From: Aquabacterium sp. A7-Y
GTDB lineage: Bacteria > Pseudomonadota > Gammaproteobacteria > Burkholderiales > Burkholderiaceae_C
Length of the DNA stretch: 64,000 bases
NCBI RefSeq assembly: GCF_026153205.1
Contig: NZ_JAPFBW010000022.1
Location: 1-64,000, forward strand
Direction: 5' to 3'
Below the pieces are notes generated by a model. That model worked only from the letters and a program-made list of their open reading frames with translations, was not told the DNA's origin and searched no databases. This document shows, one piece after another, positions 51,603 to 60,440 of the stretch (within the stretch, counting starts at the first letter, position 1; the number at the start of each line of letters is the position of its first letter). Position numbers and translations under genes: made by a program.

Positions 51603-52195
51603 CAGTGGTCCTGCTCTCCGAGCAATTGGGTGTCGATGGCGTCGCACAGGCAGTGCAGCGCAAGGATGTGAACTTCCTGGATGCGGGCGGTGCGCTCGTG
51701 GGGCACGCAGATGTGCACATCGGTCTCGGCCAGCAGTTCGCGCATGCGGCCGCCGCCGCGGCCGGTCAGGGCTACCACGGTCATCTCCTTGTCGTGCGCC
51801 GCCTGCACCGCGGCCAGCACATTGGCCGAGTTGCCGCTGGTGGACAGTGCGATCAGCACGTCGCCGGGCTGGCCCAGCGCCTGCACCTGCTTGGAGAAGA
51901 CCTGCGAGAAGTCATAGTCGTTGCCGACTGCAGTCAGGATGGAGGTGTCGGTGGTCAGCGCAATGGCGGCGAGGCCAGGGCGCTCGCGCTCGAAGCGGCC
52001 GACGAACTCGGCCGCGAAATGCTGCGCGTCGCTGGCCGAGCCGCCGTTGCCGCAGGCCAGCACCTTGCCGCCGGCCGTCAGGCAGCCCAGCACGGCCTGC
52101 ACGGCATCGGCGATCGGCCGCGCCAGCAGATCGGCGGCCTGGTATTTCAGGTCGGCGCTTTCGAAAAACTGTTGTTGAATGCGTTGTTCCAGCAT
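51602..52195 (-). CDS. diaA: SIS-domain protein, DiaA/GmhA-like
   Basis: A 197-residue single SIS-domain protein: [23 protein letters not shown] (about residues 47-69), [44 protein letters not shown] and [19 protein letters not shown]. The same fold serves GmhA (phosphoheptose isomerase) and DiaA (DnaA initiator-associating protein). The neighbours yraN and dolP match the E. coli yraN-diaA-dolP cluster, so DiaA is the better call. An active heptose isomerase cannot be excluded because His/Glu residues are conserved. Confidence 0.85.
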   Translation of the reverse strand: MLEQRIQQQFFESADLKYQAADLLARPIADAVQAVLGCLTAGGKVLACGNGGSASDAQHFAAEFVGRFERERPGLAAIALTTDTSILTAVGNDYDFSQVFSKQVQALGQPGDVLIALSTSGNSANVLAAVQAAHDKEMTVVALTGRGGGRMRELLAETDVHICVPHERTARIQEVHILALHCLCDAIDTQLLGEQDH

Positions 52196-52258
52196 GGCTG
52201 CCGATGATAAGTCACCCGCGACAGATCGCCGGCGGTCGCCGGTGGTTCCGCAGTCCGC

Positions 52259-52630
52259 TCAGGCCGCACTGAAGGCGGCCTGCAGCCATTCGAGCTGCCC
52301 GCCTTCAATCGCGACCACATCGAAGCGGCAGGGCGGCGGGGTCGGGCAGCGCAGCAGGAAATGCCGGGCTGCCAGCACGATGCGGCGCTGCTTGGCGGGC
52401 GTGACGCTGGCGGCGGCGCCGCCGCAACGGCTGTCGCGCCGCTCGCGCACCTCGACGAACACCAGGGTGCCATCGGCCGCGCGCAGGATCAGGTCGATCT
52501 CGCCGGCCGGCCGGCGCGGGCCGGCCGCGACGCGATAATTGCGCTGCACCAGCTGCAAGCCCGCGCGCTCGAGAAACGCCAGCGCGCGATCCTCCGCCCC
52601 CTCTCCCTGCCGTTGAATTGTCGTGACCAT
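52259..52630 (-). CDS. yraN: YraN family (UPF0102) nuclease-like protein
   Basis: A 123-residue protein with the PD-(D/E)xK-like signature of UPF0102: [17 protein letters not shown] near the N-terminus, [24 protein letters not shown] (about residues 43-66) and [13 protein letters not shown]. The usual VEVKxR Lys is replaced by Arg (VEVRER). ATG 52630 is chosen by family alignment; the frame is open further upstream through rsmI. Its start lies only about 20 bp from that of the divergent rsmI, so each promoter must lie within the other gene's leader or coding region. Confidence 0.88.
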   Translation of the reverse strand: MVTTIQRQGEGAEDRALAFLERAGLQLVQRNYRVAAGPRRPAGEIDLILRAADGTLVFVEVRERRDSRCGGAAASVTPAKQRRIVLAARHFLLRCPTPPPCRFDVVAIEGGQLEWLQAAFSAA

Positions 52631-52649
52631 CGAGGCCTCGCCGTCGTCC

Positions 52650-53540
52650 ATGTTGCTGCAGGCCGCCGCCCAGGCTGCCGCAGCGCAGCAGTATCCCGCG
52701 GCCACCCTCTATGTGGTAGCCACCCCCATCGGCAACCTGGCCGACATCACGCTGCGAGCGCTGCATGTGCTGTCGCTGGTCGATGCGGTGGCGTGCGAGG
52801 ACACCCGCCACACCGCCGGCCTGCTGCGCCACTACGGGCTGGAGCGTGGGCTGCTCGCGGTGCACGAGCACAACGAGCGCGAGGCGGCCCAGGCGGTCTG
52901 CGCACGGCTGGCCGCCGGCGAGCGGGTGGCCTATGTGAGCGATGCCGGGACGCCGGCGGTGTCCGACCCGGGCGCACGCCTGGTCGCCGCGGCCCGCGAG
53001 GCCGGCTTCCGTATCGTGCCGGTACCGGGCGTGAGCAGTGCCACCGCGGCCCTGAGCGTGGCGGGCGATGCGCAGCCGGGCGGCTTCCGGTTTGTCGGCT
53101 TCCTGCCCAGCAAGCCGCGCGAGATGGAGCAGGCGCTGCAGGAACTGGCCGGGCGCACCGAGGCGCAAGTGCTGTTCGAGGCGCCGCACCGCATCGAGGC
53201 CCTGGCGCGTGCGCTGGCGGCGGCCTGCGGAACGCGGCCGCTCACGGTGTGCCGCGAGCTGACCAAGCAGTTCGAGAGTGTCGTGACGCTGGAGGCCGAG
53301 GCGCTGCCCGGCTGGCTGGCCGAAGACGCCCACCGGCGCCGCGGCGAGTTCGTGCTCGTGCTGCACGCGCGCGCTGCTGCCGACGGGGACCCGCTGCAGC
53401 AGGCCGAAGGCGTGCTGGTGGTTCTGCTCGAAGCGCTGCCGCTGAAGCAGGCGGTGGCGCTGGCCGCCCAGGTCACCGGGGCCCCGCGCAATGCGCTCTA
53501 CGAACGCGCCCTGACGCTCAGGCAGGGCGGTGGGGACTGA
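52650..53540 (+). CDS. rsmI: 16S rRNA (cytidine(1402)-2'-O)-methyltransferase
   Basis: A 296-residue RsmI (YraL). Landmarks: [21 protein letters not shown] (about residues 18-38), [37 protein letters not shown] with the tetrapyrrole-methylase GTP loop, [35 protein letters not shown] and [10 protein letters not shown]. It 2'-O-methylates C1402 in 16S rRNA. ATG 52650 is taken; a GTG at 52623 would make the coding regions of rsmI and the divergent yraN overlap by eight bases. The C-terminus converges on rlpA with 12 bp between stops. Confidence 0.93.
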   Translation: MLLQAAAQAAAAQQYPAATLYVVATPIGNLADITLRALHVLSLVDAVACEDTRHTAGLLRHYGLERGLLAVHEHNEREAAQAVCARLAAGERVAYVSDAGTPAVSDPGARLVAAAREAGFRIVPVPGVSSATAALSVAGDAQPGGFRFVGFLPSKPREMEQALQELAGRTEAQVLFEAPHRIEALARALAAACGTRPLTVCRELTKQFESVVTLEAEALPGWLAEDAHRRRGEFVLVLHARAAADGDPLQQAEGVLVVLLEALPLKQAVALAAQVTGAPRNALYERALTLRQGGGD

Positions 53541-53552
53541 ACCGGCTGTTCT

Positions 53553-54572
53553 TCAACGCCGCTCGGTGATCACCGGCACCAGCTGCAATGCATCGCGCAG
53601 GCGCAAGGCCGCGGTGGCCGCCTCGCCCCGGGTGGCATAGGGCCCGGCCTGCAGCCGGAACAGCGGGGCATCCTCGATGACGGCCAGCAGCGGTCCCAGC
53701 CAGTCCAGCTCGCCGCTGACACGACGCTGGAAGTGCTCGGCGCCTTCGCGCTGGCGGAAAGCACCCAGCTGCACCCAGTAGCCCTGGGCGGCTGCCGGTG
53801 CGGCGCGGGTCTCGGCGACCGGTACCGCCACGGCCGCCTCGGCGGCAGGCGGTGTTTCGGGAACGGCCGCCGGCGGGCTGGACGGCGTGGGGACCGGCAC
53901 CGCGGTGGGGACGGCAGGCTCCGGGTCGGTGGCCGGCTGGGCGGGCGCGTCCGCACCAGAGCGCGCGACGCGCGTGTCCGCGGCGGCCGGGCTGCCGCGG
54001 CGCCAGGTACCGGCCCGGATCTCGTCGTTCGTCAGGCGCTCGACCTCGACCTCGGCGCTGCCGCGCAGCACGATGCCGAGCTTGCGCGCCGCCGCGTAAC
54101 TCAGGTCGATGATGCGGTTGCCGTGGAAAGGCCCGCGGTCGTTGATGCGTACCACGACCTCGCGGCCCGAGCCGAGGTGGCGCACGCGCGCATAACTCGG
54201 GATGGGCAGGGTCGGGTGGGCTGCCGTCATCGCATACATGTCGTAGACCTCGCCGCTGGAGGTGCGGCGGCCGTGGAACTTGCGGCCGTACCAGGAGGCG
54301 ATGCCGCGCTGGCGGTAGCTCTTGTCGCCCAGCACCGGCACATAGTCCCGCCCCATCACCGTGTAGGGCCGGTTGGCGCCGCGCGCCAGCGGCTCGACAC
54401 GCGGCTCCGCGTCGGGCGTGTCGCGGGCCTCTCCGGCCGGGGCCGGGCCGGGTCCGTCGACATCGGGGCGCCGGGGCGAGGAAGGACCCGAGGCGCATCC
54501 GGCCAGGGCGAGCAGTGCGGCGCACAGCAGCCCGGCGGCAAGCCGGGGCAAGGGGGCGGGCAGTTCAAACAT
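53553..54572 (-). CDS. rlpA: septal ring lytic transglycosylase RlpA
   Basis: A 339-residue lipoprotein: lipobox LLALAGC (about residue 26), a Pro/Asp-rich linker, the RlpA double-psi barrel (about 70-170: QRGIASWYGRKFHGRRTSSGE, MTAAHPTLPIPSYARV, VVVRINDRGPFHGNRIIDLSYAAARKLG), a long Pro/Ala/Val linker and a C-terminal SPOR domain (about 262-335: YWVQLGAFRQREGAEHF...LFRLQAGPYATRGEA). SPOR binds denuded septal peptidoglycan. The catalytic Asp of RNDRGPF-type motifs is present as INDRGPF. ATG 54572 is preferred over 54608 because it begins the signal peptide. Confidence 0.93.
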   Translation of the reverse strand: MFELPAPLPRLAAGLLCAALLALAGCASGPSSPRRPDVDGPGPAPAGEARDTPDAEPRVEPLARGANRPYTVMGRDYVPVLGDKSYRQRGIASWYGRKFHGRRTSSGEVYDMYAMTAAHPTLPIPSYARVRHLGSGREVVVRINDRGPFHGNRIIDLSYAAARKLGIVLRGSAEVEVERLTNDEIRAGTWRRGSPAAADTRVARSGADAPAQPATDPEPAVPTAVPVPTPSSPPAAVPETPPAAEAAVAVPVAETRAAPAAAQGYWVQLGAFRQREGAEHFQRRVSGELDWLGPLLAVIEDAPLFRLQAGPYATRGEAATAALRLRDALQLVPVITERR

Positions 54573-54854
54573 GCCGCGAGGGTAATCGAGGCGGACCGCC
54601 TGGCTCAACCGCGGCGGCGCGCCGATCGTCAGAGCTTGTGAAGAGTTCCCGATCCCGGCCGCTGAGGCCGCCGCGGGGGCCGCCCGGGCTGGCGGGCGGG
54701 TGCCGGCAGCAACGTTCGGCTACGGTGCTTACGATCGGCTGTCTCGCCACGGGTACATCGCCTGCTTGTCAGCCGCTGTCGATGCCGCAGAAGGAGTCGC
54801 TCTTGGACCTGCTTGTCGTTGGGGAAAACGCCGCCGCCGCGGTGGCCGGGTGTC

Positions 54855-55475
54855 ATGGTTGACTGGATCATCCGGACGATCACCGAGCAGGGCTACCTCG
54901 CGATCCTGCTGCTGATGTGTGCCGAGAACGTCTTTCCGCCGCTGCCCTCCGAGCTGATCATGCCCTTCGCCGGTTTCGCCGCGGCGCGTGGCGACCTCAG
55001 CCTCGCCGGTGTGATGATCAGCGGGACGCTCGGCTCCCTGCTCGGGGCGCTGCCCTGGTATGTCGCCGGTCGCAGGGTGGGCGGTGAGCGCCTGCGGCGC
55101 TTCGCCGACCGACATGGCCGCTGGCTCACAGTCTCGCGCGAGGAGCTGGACACGGCCGACCGCTGGTTCCACCGCCACGGCCCGCTGGTGCTGGTGGTGG
55201 GCCGCATGGTGCCCGCCGTCCGCACCTTGATCGCAGCGCCGGCCGGCGTGATGCGGCTGTCCTGGCTGCCCTTCCTCGGATGGTCGCTGCTCGGCTCCTT
55301 GCTGTGGACCGGCGTGCTGACCGGCGCCGGCTTCGTGTTGGAAAGCCGCTACGAGCAGATCTCGCGCTGGATCGACCCGGTCGCCAAGGGTGTGGTCGCG
55401 CTCCTGGTGCTCGGCTACGTCGTCAGGGTGCTGCGCTACGGCAGGCGCAGGTCGCCGGACGCCGACCGGGGCTGA
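54855..55475 (+). CDS. DedA family membrane protein
   Basis: A 206-residue membrane protein of the DedA/SNARE-associated superfamily. It begins DWIIRTITEQGYLAILLLMCAENVFPPLPSELIMPFAGF (Glu and Pro-rich re-entrant motif), followed by LGALPWYVAGRRVGG, FHRHGPLVLVVGRMVPAVRTLIAAPAGV with the conserved Arg, GWSLLGSLLWTGVLTGAGF and a C-terminal helix. DedA proteins move undecaprenyl phosphate or phospholipid across the inner membrane. The ATG at 54855 fits the family; an upstream in-frame ATG at 54813 would add an unlikely polar extension. Confidence 0.9.
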   Translation: MVDWIIRTITEQGYLAILLLMCAENVFPPLPSELIMPFAGFAAARGDLSLAGVMISGTLGSLLGALPWYVAGRRVGGERLRRFADRHGRWLTVSREELDTADRWFHRHGPLVLVVGRMVPAVRTLIAAPAGVMRLSWLPFLGWSLLGSLLWTGVLTGAGFVLESRYEQISRWIDPVAKGVVALLVLGYVVRVLRYGRRRSPDADRG

Positions 55476-55487
55476 GCCGGCGGCGCC

Positions 55488-56804
55488 TCAGGCGCTGTCA
55501 CCCGCAGGGTCCAGACGCCCCTGCGGCAGCGGCACGTGGTGGTAGATCTCGCGCGCCAGCGCCCGCAGGTCCATGGGCTTGCTGAGGTAGCCGTCCATGC
55601 CGGCCATCAGGCAGTCGTGGCGATCGCGTTCGCTCACCAGGGCGGTGGCCGCGATGATGGGGAAGTAGGGCAGCTCGCCGGCCGCCTGATGGCGGCGCAG
55701 CGCGCGGGTCGCCTCCAGCCCGTTCATGCGCGGCATCATCACGTCCATCAGGATGCCGCGCGGCGCGCCGGACAGGCAGTAGGCCACCGCCGCCTGCCCG
55801 TCGCCGACGATATCGACCTCGTAGCCCAGCACCTGCAGCATCTCGGCGAAAAGGCGCTGGTTGACTTCGTTGTCGTCGGCCACCAGCAGGCGCGGGCGGT
55901 CGTCGAGGGTCAGGGCCGCGGGCACGGTCTCGCCCGACGGACGCCGGCTGAAGTGAATCGCCTGGCGTGTCAGCGAGAGCAGCTCGGACGGGCTCAGCGG
56001 CGGCACGATAACGTCGATGCCGGCCGGTACGCGGTCCGGGGCCTGTTCGGACGGCGGCAGGAAGGCGACGGCCGTGGCCGCATCGAGCAGCGGGCGCAGG
56101 CCCACCAGCTCGTCCAGGTGCACGCCGTACAGGGGCGAACCGAGCACCAGGGCCGGCGGGGTTCTGAGGCGGCCCGACCCGAGGCCCTGGCGCGCCTCCC
56201 CGGCCGTGCTGATCAGCCGGATGCGCCAGCCCAGCCGCTGCATGCGACGCGTCAGCGACTCGTAGACGATGGGCGGCTCGCCGATGAGCCAGACCTCGGC
56301 GCCGCCGGCGTCGACGTCCTCTTCGTCCTCGCACGGGCCGTCGAGGTCCAGGCAGGCGCGCAGCACGCTGCCTTCGCCGGGCAGGAACCCGACTTCGAGC
56401 CGGCCGCCCAGGAGCGTGCACAGCGAGCGGGCCGAACCCAGGGTGGTGATCGGCGTCGTGAGGTCCACCGCCGGCTCGGCGCCGCCCTCCTCCTCGGCCG
56501 ATGGCGGCCCGTCGCCCCCCGCGTCGGCCACCTGGAGTTCGAGCCGGCAGTGCAGCGGCGCCGTCGGTTGCGCGCGCACCGAGAAGAACACGCTGCCGTG
56601 GCGGGCGCGTGCCATGGTGTAGTTCAGCAAGAAGTCGGCAAGCCGCGTGATCGCGTCGGCCCGGGCGCGATCGACCTGGGGGCGGCCCCCTTCGTGATCG
56701 AAGAAAAACGGCATCTGCCGCGCCGCGGCATCGAGCAGATGCCGCCGGCTCAGGTCCGTGAGGACCTCGCTCAGGTCGACGCGTGAGGAGGCTTCAGCTT
56801 GCAT
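55488..56804 (-). CDS. receiver-domain protein derived from a hybrid kinase, lacking the phosphoacceptor His domain
   Basis: A 438-residue cytoplasmic protein. The N-terminal third (about residues 10-160) resembles a degenerate histidine-kinase ATPase region: NYTMARARHGSVFFSVRA, LELQVADAGGDG, and TTLGSARSLCTLLGGRLEVGFLPGEGSVLRACLDL, like the G-box part of BarA-type enzymes, but with no HisKA H-box and broken nucleotide boxes. The middle (about 170-285) looks like a degenerate receiver. The C-terminus (about 305-430) is an intact receiver: LLVADDNEVNQRLFAEMLQ, phosphoacceptor Asp in ILMDVMMPRMNG, AATALV and LSKPMD. There is no output domain. It probably accepts phosphate from another kinase. 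It is convergent with the DedA gene. Confidence 0.78.
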   Translation of the reverse strand: MQAEASSRVDLSEVLTDLSRRHLLDAAARQMPFFFDHEGGRPQVDRARADAITRLADFLLNYTMARARHGSVFFSVRAQPTAPLHCRLELQVADAGGDGPPSAEEEGGAEPAVDLTTPITTLGSARSLCTLLGGRLEVGFLPGEGSVLRACLDLDGPCEDEEDVDAGGAEVWLIGEPPIVYESLTRRMQRLGWRIRLISTAGEARQGLGSGRLRTPPALVLGSPLYGVHLDELVGLRPLLDAATAVAFLPPSEQAPDRVPAGIDVIVPPLSPSELLSLTRQAIHFSRRPSGETVPAALTLDDRPRLLVADDNEVNQRLFAEMLQVLGYEVDIVGDGQAAVAYCLSGAPRGILMDVMMPRMNGLEATRALRRHQAAGELPYFPIIAATALVSERDRHDCLMAGMDGYLSKPMDLRALAREIYHHVPLPQGRLDPAGDSA

Positions 56805-56929
56805 GGCATGGCGGTTGGGGCCCGGAGGCGATCGGCGGTCTGACAGGCCCAGCCCTCGGACCGCCTGCACTTGCGTTGTGTCATGCAAGCCCCGTACCCA
56901 ACAAGCTGAGGCTGCGGTGTCGCCGGCGC

Positions 56930-57190
56930 TCAGCCCACCCTCAAGGCGACCGGCTGCCCGGCCGCCCGCCGGCTGTATTCGCTCCACGCCAGGCGGGCTG
57001 CCTCCTGCAGGCGCTGCGGCGCCCGGCACAGCTGCAGATGACAAATCCAGTGCTGCAGGCTGTCGTCGATCTGGCTCGCCCACTCGTCCTCGCGCGCAAA
57101 AGCCGCCAGGTCGCCGACCACGTCGGTGCGGCCCGTCTGCTTGTTGAGCCAGCGGATGAAAAGAGGTTCGCGGGAAGTGGAGAGGGCCAT
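56930..57190 (-). CDS. small YozE-like protein
   Basis: An 86-residue ORF: MALSTSREPLFIRWLNKQTG, then DVVGDLAAFAREDEWASQIDD, then a helical C-terminus ending VALRVG. The segment FIRWLNKQTGRTDVVGDLA resembles the YozE SAM-like fold (FxxWLxxQ...pxGDLA). There is no clear Shine-Dalgarno. It lies between the tRNA-Arg gene and the receiver protein on the same strand. Family assignment is by eye and tentative. The 222-bp gap between its start and the tRNA shows nothing recognisable. Confidence 0.55.
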   Translation of the reverse strand: MALSTSREPLFIRWLNKQTGRTDVVGDLAAFAREDEWASQIDDSLQHWICHLQLCRAPQRLQEAARLAWSEYSRRAAGQPVALRVG

Positions 57191-57412
57191 GGCACGCGGC
57201 TCGGAAGCGGAAAAATCGGAGGCGAAGTGTTGCACCCGCTCCCGCCGGCCGCTGTCGGCGGACGTCCTACACGGCGGGCCGAGGCCAGGCGCGAAGGGAC
57301 GACGGGAACAAAAAGACGGTGGGAGGTGCTGCGGTGCGCACCCGACCCGGGGACGGGTCACATCCAAGACGTCAGCGCAGGCGACGACGGGGTCGATCTG
57401 CCACTGCGAAAG

Positions 57413-57488
57413 TGGCGCGCCCGGCTGGGATCGAACCAGCGACCCTTGGCTTCGGAGGCCAATACTCTATCCACTGAGCTACGGGCGC
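57413..57488 (-). tRNA. tRNA-Arg (anticodon CCG)
   Basis: Read on the minus strand from 57488: acceptor GCGCCCG pairs with CGGGCGC, the D arm contains AGCTCAGTGGATAGAG, the anticodon stem TTGGC/GCCAA encloses the loop CTCCGAA with anticodon CCG, and the T arm contains GGTTCGATCC. The discriminator base is G and CCA is encoded (57413-57415). All stems close, 76 nt in total. It reads the CGG codon, frequent in this GC-rich genome. A GCCACT/AGTGGC hairpin overlapping the CCA follows. Confidence 0.96.
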
Positions 57489-57651
57489 AAAGATGCGTAT
57501 GTTAACCGCTAAAGCGAGGATTGCTTGCGCGCCTCGTTCGATCATCGATCCACGAAGGCGGCCGGCGGGCCATCCGGCAGCCCGGCGAGGGCAAGGCGCC
57601 ACAGTGGGGCGCCGCGTGCGCCCCCTATCCGCCCGTGCAGAGGGCGGCCCG

Positions 57652-57657
57652 TATAAT
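57652..57657 (+). promoter_or_regulatory. -10 box upstream of the diheme cytochrome gene
   Basis: A perfect TATAAT at 57652-57657, 68 bp before the cytochrome c start. No convincing -35 hexamer is found at 16-18 bp. The 236-bp gap between the tRNA and this gene is otherwise without recognisable features. Confidence 0.35.
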
Positions 57658-57724
57658 CCCGAGGTTTTGCAGCGCGGATGCCCGCCCCACCAACACACGC
57701 TCCCGCAGTCGAGGATTTGAGCCC

Positions 57725-58627
57725 ATGAGCGACAAACACAACGCCCACGACGAACACGAAGGCCCGCACGAGGGCCCGATCAAGACGCCCAAGCAATTGA
57801 TCGTTGCGGTGGTGTTCTCGTTCCTGATCCCCATCCTCGGGATCCTGCTGCTGGTCACCTTCGTCGTGGTCGACAAGAAGGAAGGCGCGGGCAGCGATGG
57901 TTTCAGCGAAGAAGCGATCGCCCGCCGCATCCAGCCGATCGGCAGCATCGAGCTGAAGGACCTCTCCGACCCCGCCACGCTCAAGGCCGGCATCGATGTC
58001 TTCAAGGCGCAGTGCGCCGCCTGCCACGCCACCGGCGCGGCTGGCGCCCCCAAGCTGGGTGACGCGGCGGCCTGGGGCGAGCGTGTGAAGCAGGGGTACG
58101 ACCCGCTGCTGCAGGCGGCCCTCAAGGGCAAGGGCGCCATGGGCCCGCAAGGTGGCGGCGATTTCAGCGACCTCGAGATCGGCCGTGCGGTGGTCTACAT
58201 GGCCAATGCCGCCGGCGCCAAGTTCGAGGAGCCCAAGGCGGCGACGCCGGCCGCTGCAGCCGCTTCGGCCACCGAGCCGAGCCCGCAGGACACCCAGGCG
58301 GCCCAGAACGCTGCCGCCGCTGTCGCTGCGGCGGCCAAGGGCGCCGAAGCCTCCGCACCTGCTGCTGCCCAGGGCAGCCCGGCCGCCGCGGCGGTGCCGG
58401 CCCTCTACGCGCAGGCTTGCCAGGTCTGCCACGCCGCCGGTGTGGCGGGTGCGCCCAAGCTCGGCGACAAGGCCGCCTGGGGCCCCCGCCTGGCACAGGG
58501 TGTCGAGGGGCTGACCGCCAGCGCGATCAAGGGCAAGGGCGCGATGCCGCCCAAGGGCGGCGCTGCCAGCGCGAGCGACGCCGACATCAAGGCCGTCGTC
58601 GCTTACATGGTCGATACCGTCAAGTGA
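57725..58627 (+). CDS. membrane-anchored diheme c-type cytochrome (cytochrome c5 type)
   Basis: A 300-residue protein with a His-rich N-terminus (MSDKHNAHDEHEGPHEG), one membrane anchor (LIVAVVFSFLIPILGILLLVTFVVV, about residues 25-50) and two homologous c5-type haem domains. The first is at about 85-165 with CAACH, GAAGAPKLGDAAAWGER and the Met ligand in GAMGPQGGG. The second is at about 222-300 with CQVCH, GVAGAPKLGDKAAWGPR and GAMPPKGG. They are joined by an Ala/Pro-rich linker of about 50 residues. It carries electrons in the periplasm, probably to a terminal oxidase. It is monocistronic with a hairpin terminator. The two domains are alike enough to suggest internal duplication. Confidence 0.92.
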   Translation: MSDKHNAHDEHEGPHEGPIKTPKQLIVAVVFSFLIPILGILLLVTFVVVDKKEGAGSDGFSEEAIARRIQPIGSIELKDLSDPATLKAGIDVFKAQCAACHATGAAGAPKLGDAAAWGERVKQGYDPLLQAALKGKGAMGPQGGGDFSDLEIGRAVVYMANAAGAKFEEPKAATPAAAAASATEPSPQDTQAAQNAAAAVAAAAKGAEASAPAAAQGSPAAAAVPALYAQACQVCHAAGVAGAPKLGDKAAWGPRLAQGVEGLTASAIKGKGAMPPKGGAASASDADIKAVVAYMVDTVK

Positions 58628-58672
58628 CGGCCGCCTGAACGCTCTCTGCTGAACCAGATCGCTTCGATCTGA

Positions 58673-58702
58673 ACAAAGGCCGGTGTTGTGACCGGCCTTT
58701 GT
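58673..58702. terminator. hairpin terminator between cytochrome c and the convergent gene
   Basis: A perfect 12-bp stem (58673-58684 with 58691-58702) with loop GTTGTG, ending in CTTTGT then CGTTT. A T-rich tail is only partial, but the position, 45 bp after the cytochrome stop and 26 bp before the convergent gene end, supports a bidirectional terminator. Confidence 0.75.
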
Positions 58703-58727
58703 CGTTTCCGGGCCTCCGGGCAGCGGC

Positions 58728-59264
58728 TCAGAGCGTCTGCTGCTGCGGGCTCAGCACATAGCCGAAGCGCCCCGGGAAGCTGTCGAAGCGCCCGTCCTCG
58801 GGCTGCCACAGCCCGGCTTCGACGGCGTGGGAGGCCGCTTCCATGTCCAGTGTGTGAACCACACCGAAGCCGAGGTCGGTGTGGAGGAAGAGCCGTCCGT
58901 GTTCGTCCAGCCAGGCCGATTCATAGCGGGCCGGCGCCCCGGTGTGGGCGCAGATCAGCACCGGGCCGCCCGGGTCGGGCTGCAGCCGCCACACCCACGG
59001 GGCCGCTTCCAGCTCCACATACACGCGCTGCGGTCCGTTCTGGAAGAACCACGCACCTTGTGCATCGGCCGCATAGTTGCGGTGGATGAAGTCCTTCAGC
59101 TTGTCGTGCGTGATGCGGCTGCCCTTGACCTCCGGAAAAGGTCCGGCTGCCTGGATGCGCTCGTCGCGCATGTACCAGTCGCCCCGCGCATCGAGCGCCA
59201 GCCAGCCGCGGCAGGCCGGCACGTTCGGCCACTTCTTCAGTGCCGCCTTGACGATCTCGTCCAT
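58728..59264 (-). CDS. conserved DUF protein of Burkholderiales, hypothetical
   Basis: A 178-residue cytoplasmic protein beginning MDEIVKAALKKWPNVPACRGW, with LDARGDWYMRDERIQAAGPFPEVKGS, FIHRNYAADAQGAWFFQNGPQRVYVELEAAPWVWR and DLGFGVVHTLD. I recognise this as a widely conserved betaproteobacterial protein annotated only with a DUF number, which I cannot recall with certainty. There is no signal peptide or membrane helix. The start at 59264 follows the conserved N-terminus; an ATG at 59321 is possible. It is the last gene of a minus-strand run that includes the hydrolase, SnoaL-like and purU genes. Confidence 0.7.
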   Translation of the reverse strand: MDEIVKAALKKWPNVPACRGWLALDARGDWYMRDERIQAAGPFPEVKGSRITHDKLKDFIHRNYAADAQGAWFFQNGPQRVYVELEAAPWVWRLQPDPGGPVLICAHTGAPARYESAWLDEHGRLFLHTDLGFGVVHTLDMEAASHAVEAGLWQPEDGRFDSFPGRFGYVLSPQQQTL

Positions 59265-59380
59265 CTCTGCACCCCCGATCCCGTCGATCTCGCAGCCGCA
59301 GTGCGGCCCGGCGGTCTCCAATCCCCCGGCGCCGCCGACCCCGACGGTCCCACAACCACGTCAAAAGCCTGAATCGTCCG

Positions 59381-60388
59381 TCAAAGCTGCTTCTGCATCC
59401 AGTTCAGCACCTGCTCCGGTAGTGTCAAGACGTGACCAGGCCAGTGCCCGGACGGAAAGCCGACGTGGCCGCCGTGGGGCGGCTGCCAGAGCGTCACGAA
59501 CTCGCCCACCTGGTCCTGCCGCGGCAGGCTGGCGGCCGGCACGAAGGGGTCGTTGAGGGCGTTGAGCACCAGCGCCGGCACGCGGATGCGGTGCAGCAGC
59601 GGCTTGCTCGAGGCGCGCGACCAGTAGTCGTCGGTGTCGCGGAAGCCATGCAGCGGTGCAGTGAAGACGTTGTCGAACTCGTAGAGAGTGCGTGCCGCCA
59701 GCAGCCGCTCGCGGTCGAACAGGCCGGGATGCTGGGCCAGCTTCCTCAGGGCCTTGGGTTTCATCGTGTTGAGGAACATGCGGCTGTACACCAGCCGGTT
59801 GAAGCCGCGCCCGATCGCCGCGCCGCCGGCCGCGAGGTCCAGCGGCGAACTGATGGCGCAGACGGCGCGCACGCTGCGGGCGGCTGTCTCGCCGGCTTCC
59901 TCGGCCCAGCGCAGCAGCGCATTGCCGCCCAGCGAGACGCCGACCGCGAGCATCGGCCCGGTGTGCGCCTCGCGCAGGCGCGCCAGCATCCAGCCGATCT
60001 CCTCGTGGTCGCCCGAGTGGTAAGCGCGCGGCGCGAGGTTGAGCTCGCCCGAGCAGCCGCGGAAATGCGGCACCGCGTAGTGCCAGCGGTGCCGTGCCGC
60101 CCAGTGCGCGAAGGCCTCCGCATAGTGGCTGCGCGACGAGCCTTCCAGGCCGTGGAAGAGCACCAGCAGCGGCGCGTCGGGAGGCGGTGCCGCGCCAGCG
60201 GACGGTTCCGCGTAGACCAGCCGGTCGATGTCGACGAAGTCCTGGTCGGGGGTGGTCCAGCGTTCGCGTGCATAGAGCGGCGCGGGACCGAGGAAGCGGC
60301 GCGAGAACAGCGCCGGCCAGATGGTCTGCACATTGCCGCCGACCGGGCCGGAGCCGGTCAGCCAGCGAGGCGCACGGTAGCCGAGCAT
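59381..60388 (-). CDS. YheT family alpha/beta hydrolase
   Basis: A 335-residue esterase-like protein. The N-terminal signature is GGNVQTIWPALFSRRF, the oxyanion region LLVLFHGLEGSSRSHYAEAFA, then VPHFRGCSGE, the nucleophile elbow GVSLGGNALLRW (Ser near residue 148) and the late His in PPHGGHVGF near 310, with the acid in ALNDPFVP. The set Ser-Asp-His is complete. The YheT group includes proteins acting on membrane lipids or short esters; the substrate is not known. It is 52 bp downstream of the SnoaL-like gene. Confidence 0.9.
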   Translation of the reverse strand: MLGYRAPRWLTGSGPVGGNVQTIWPALFSRRFLGPAPLYARERWTTPDQDFVDIDRLVYAEPSAGAAPPPDAPLLVLFHGLEGSSRSHYAEAFAHWAARHRWHYAVPHFRGCSGELNLAPRAYHSGDHEEIGWMLARLREAHTGPMLAVGVSLGGNALLRWAEEAGETAARSVRAVCAISSPLDLAAGGAAIGRGFNRLVYSRMFLNTMKPKALRKLAQHPGLFDRERLLAARTLYEFDNVFTAPLHGFRDTDDYWSRASSKPLLHRIRVPALVLNALNDPFVPAASLPRQDQVGEFVTLWQPPHGGHVGFPSGHWPGHVLTLPEQVLNWMQKQL

Positions 60389-60440
60389 GGTCCTGGACCT
60401 CGAAAGCCTGTGGGGTGAGTCGGGACAGCGAAACGCGGCT

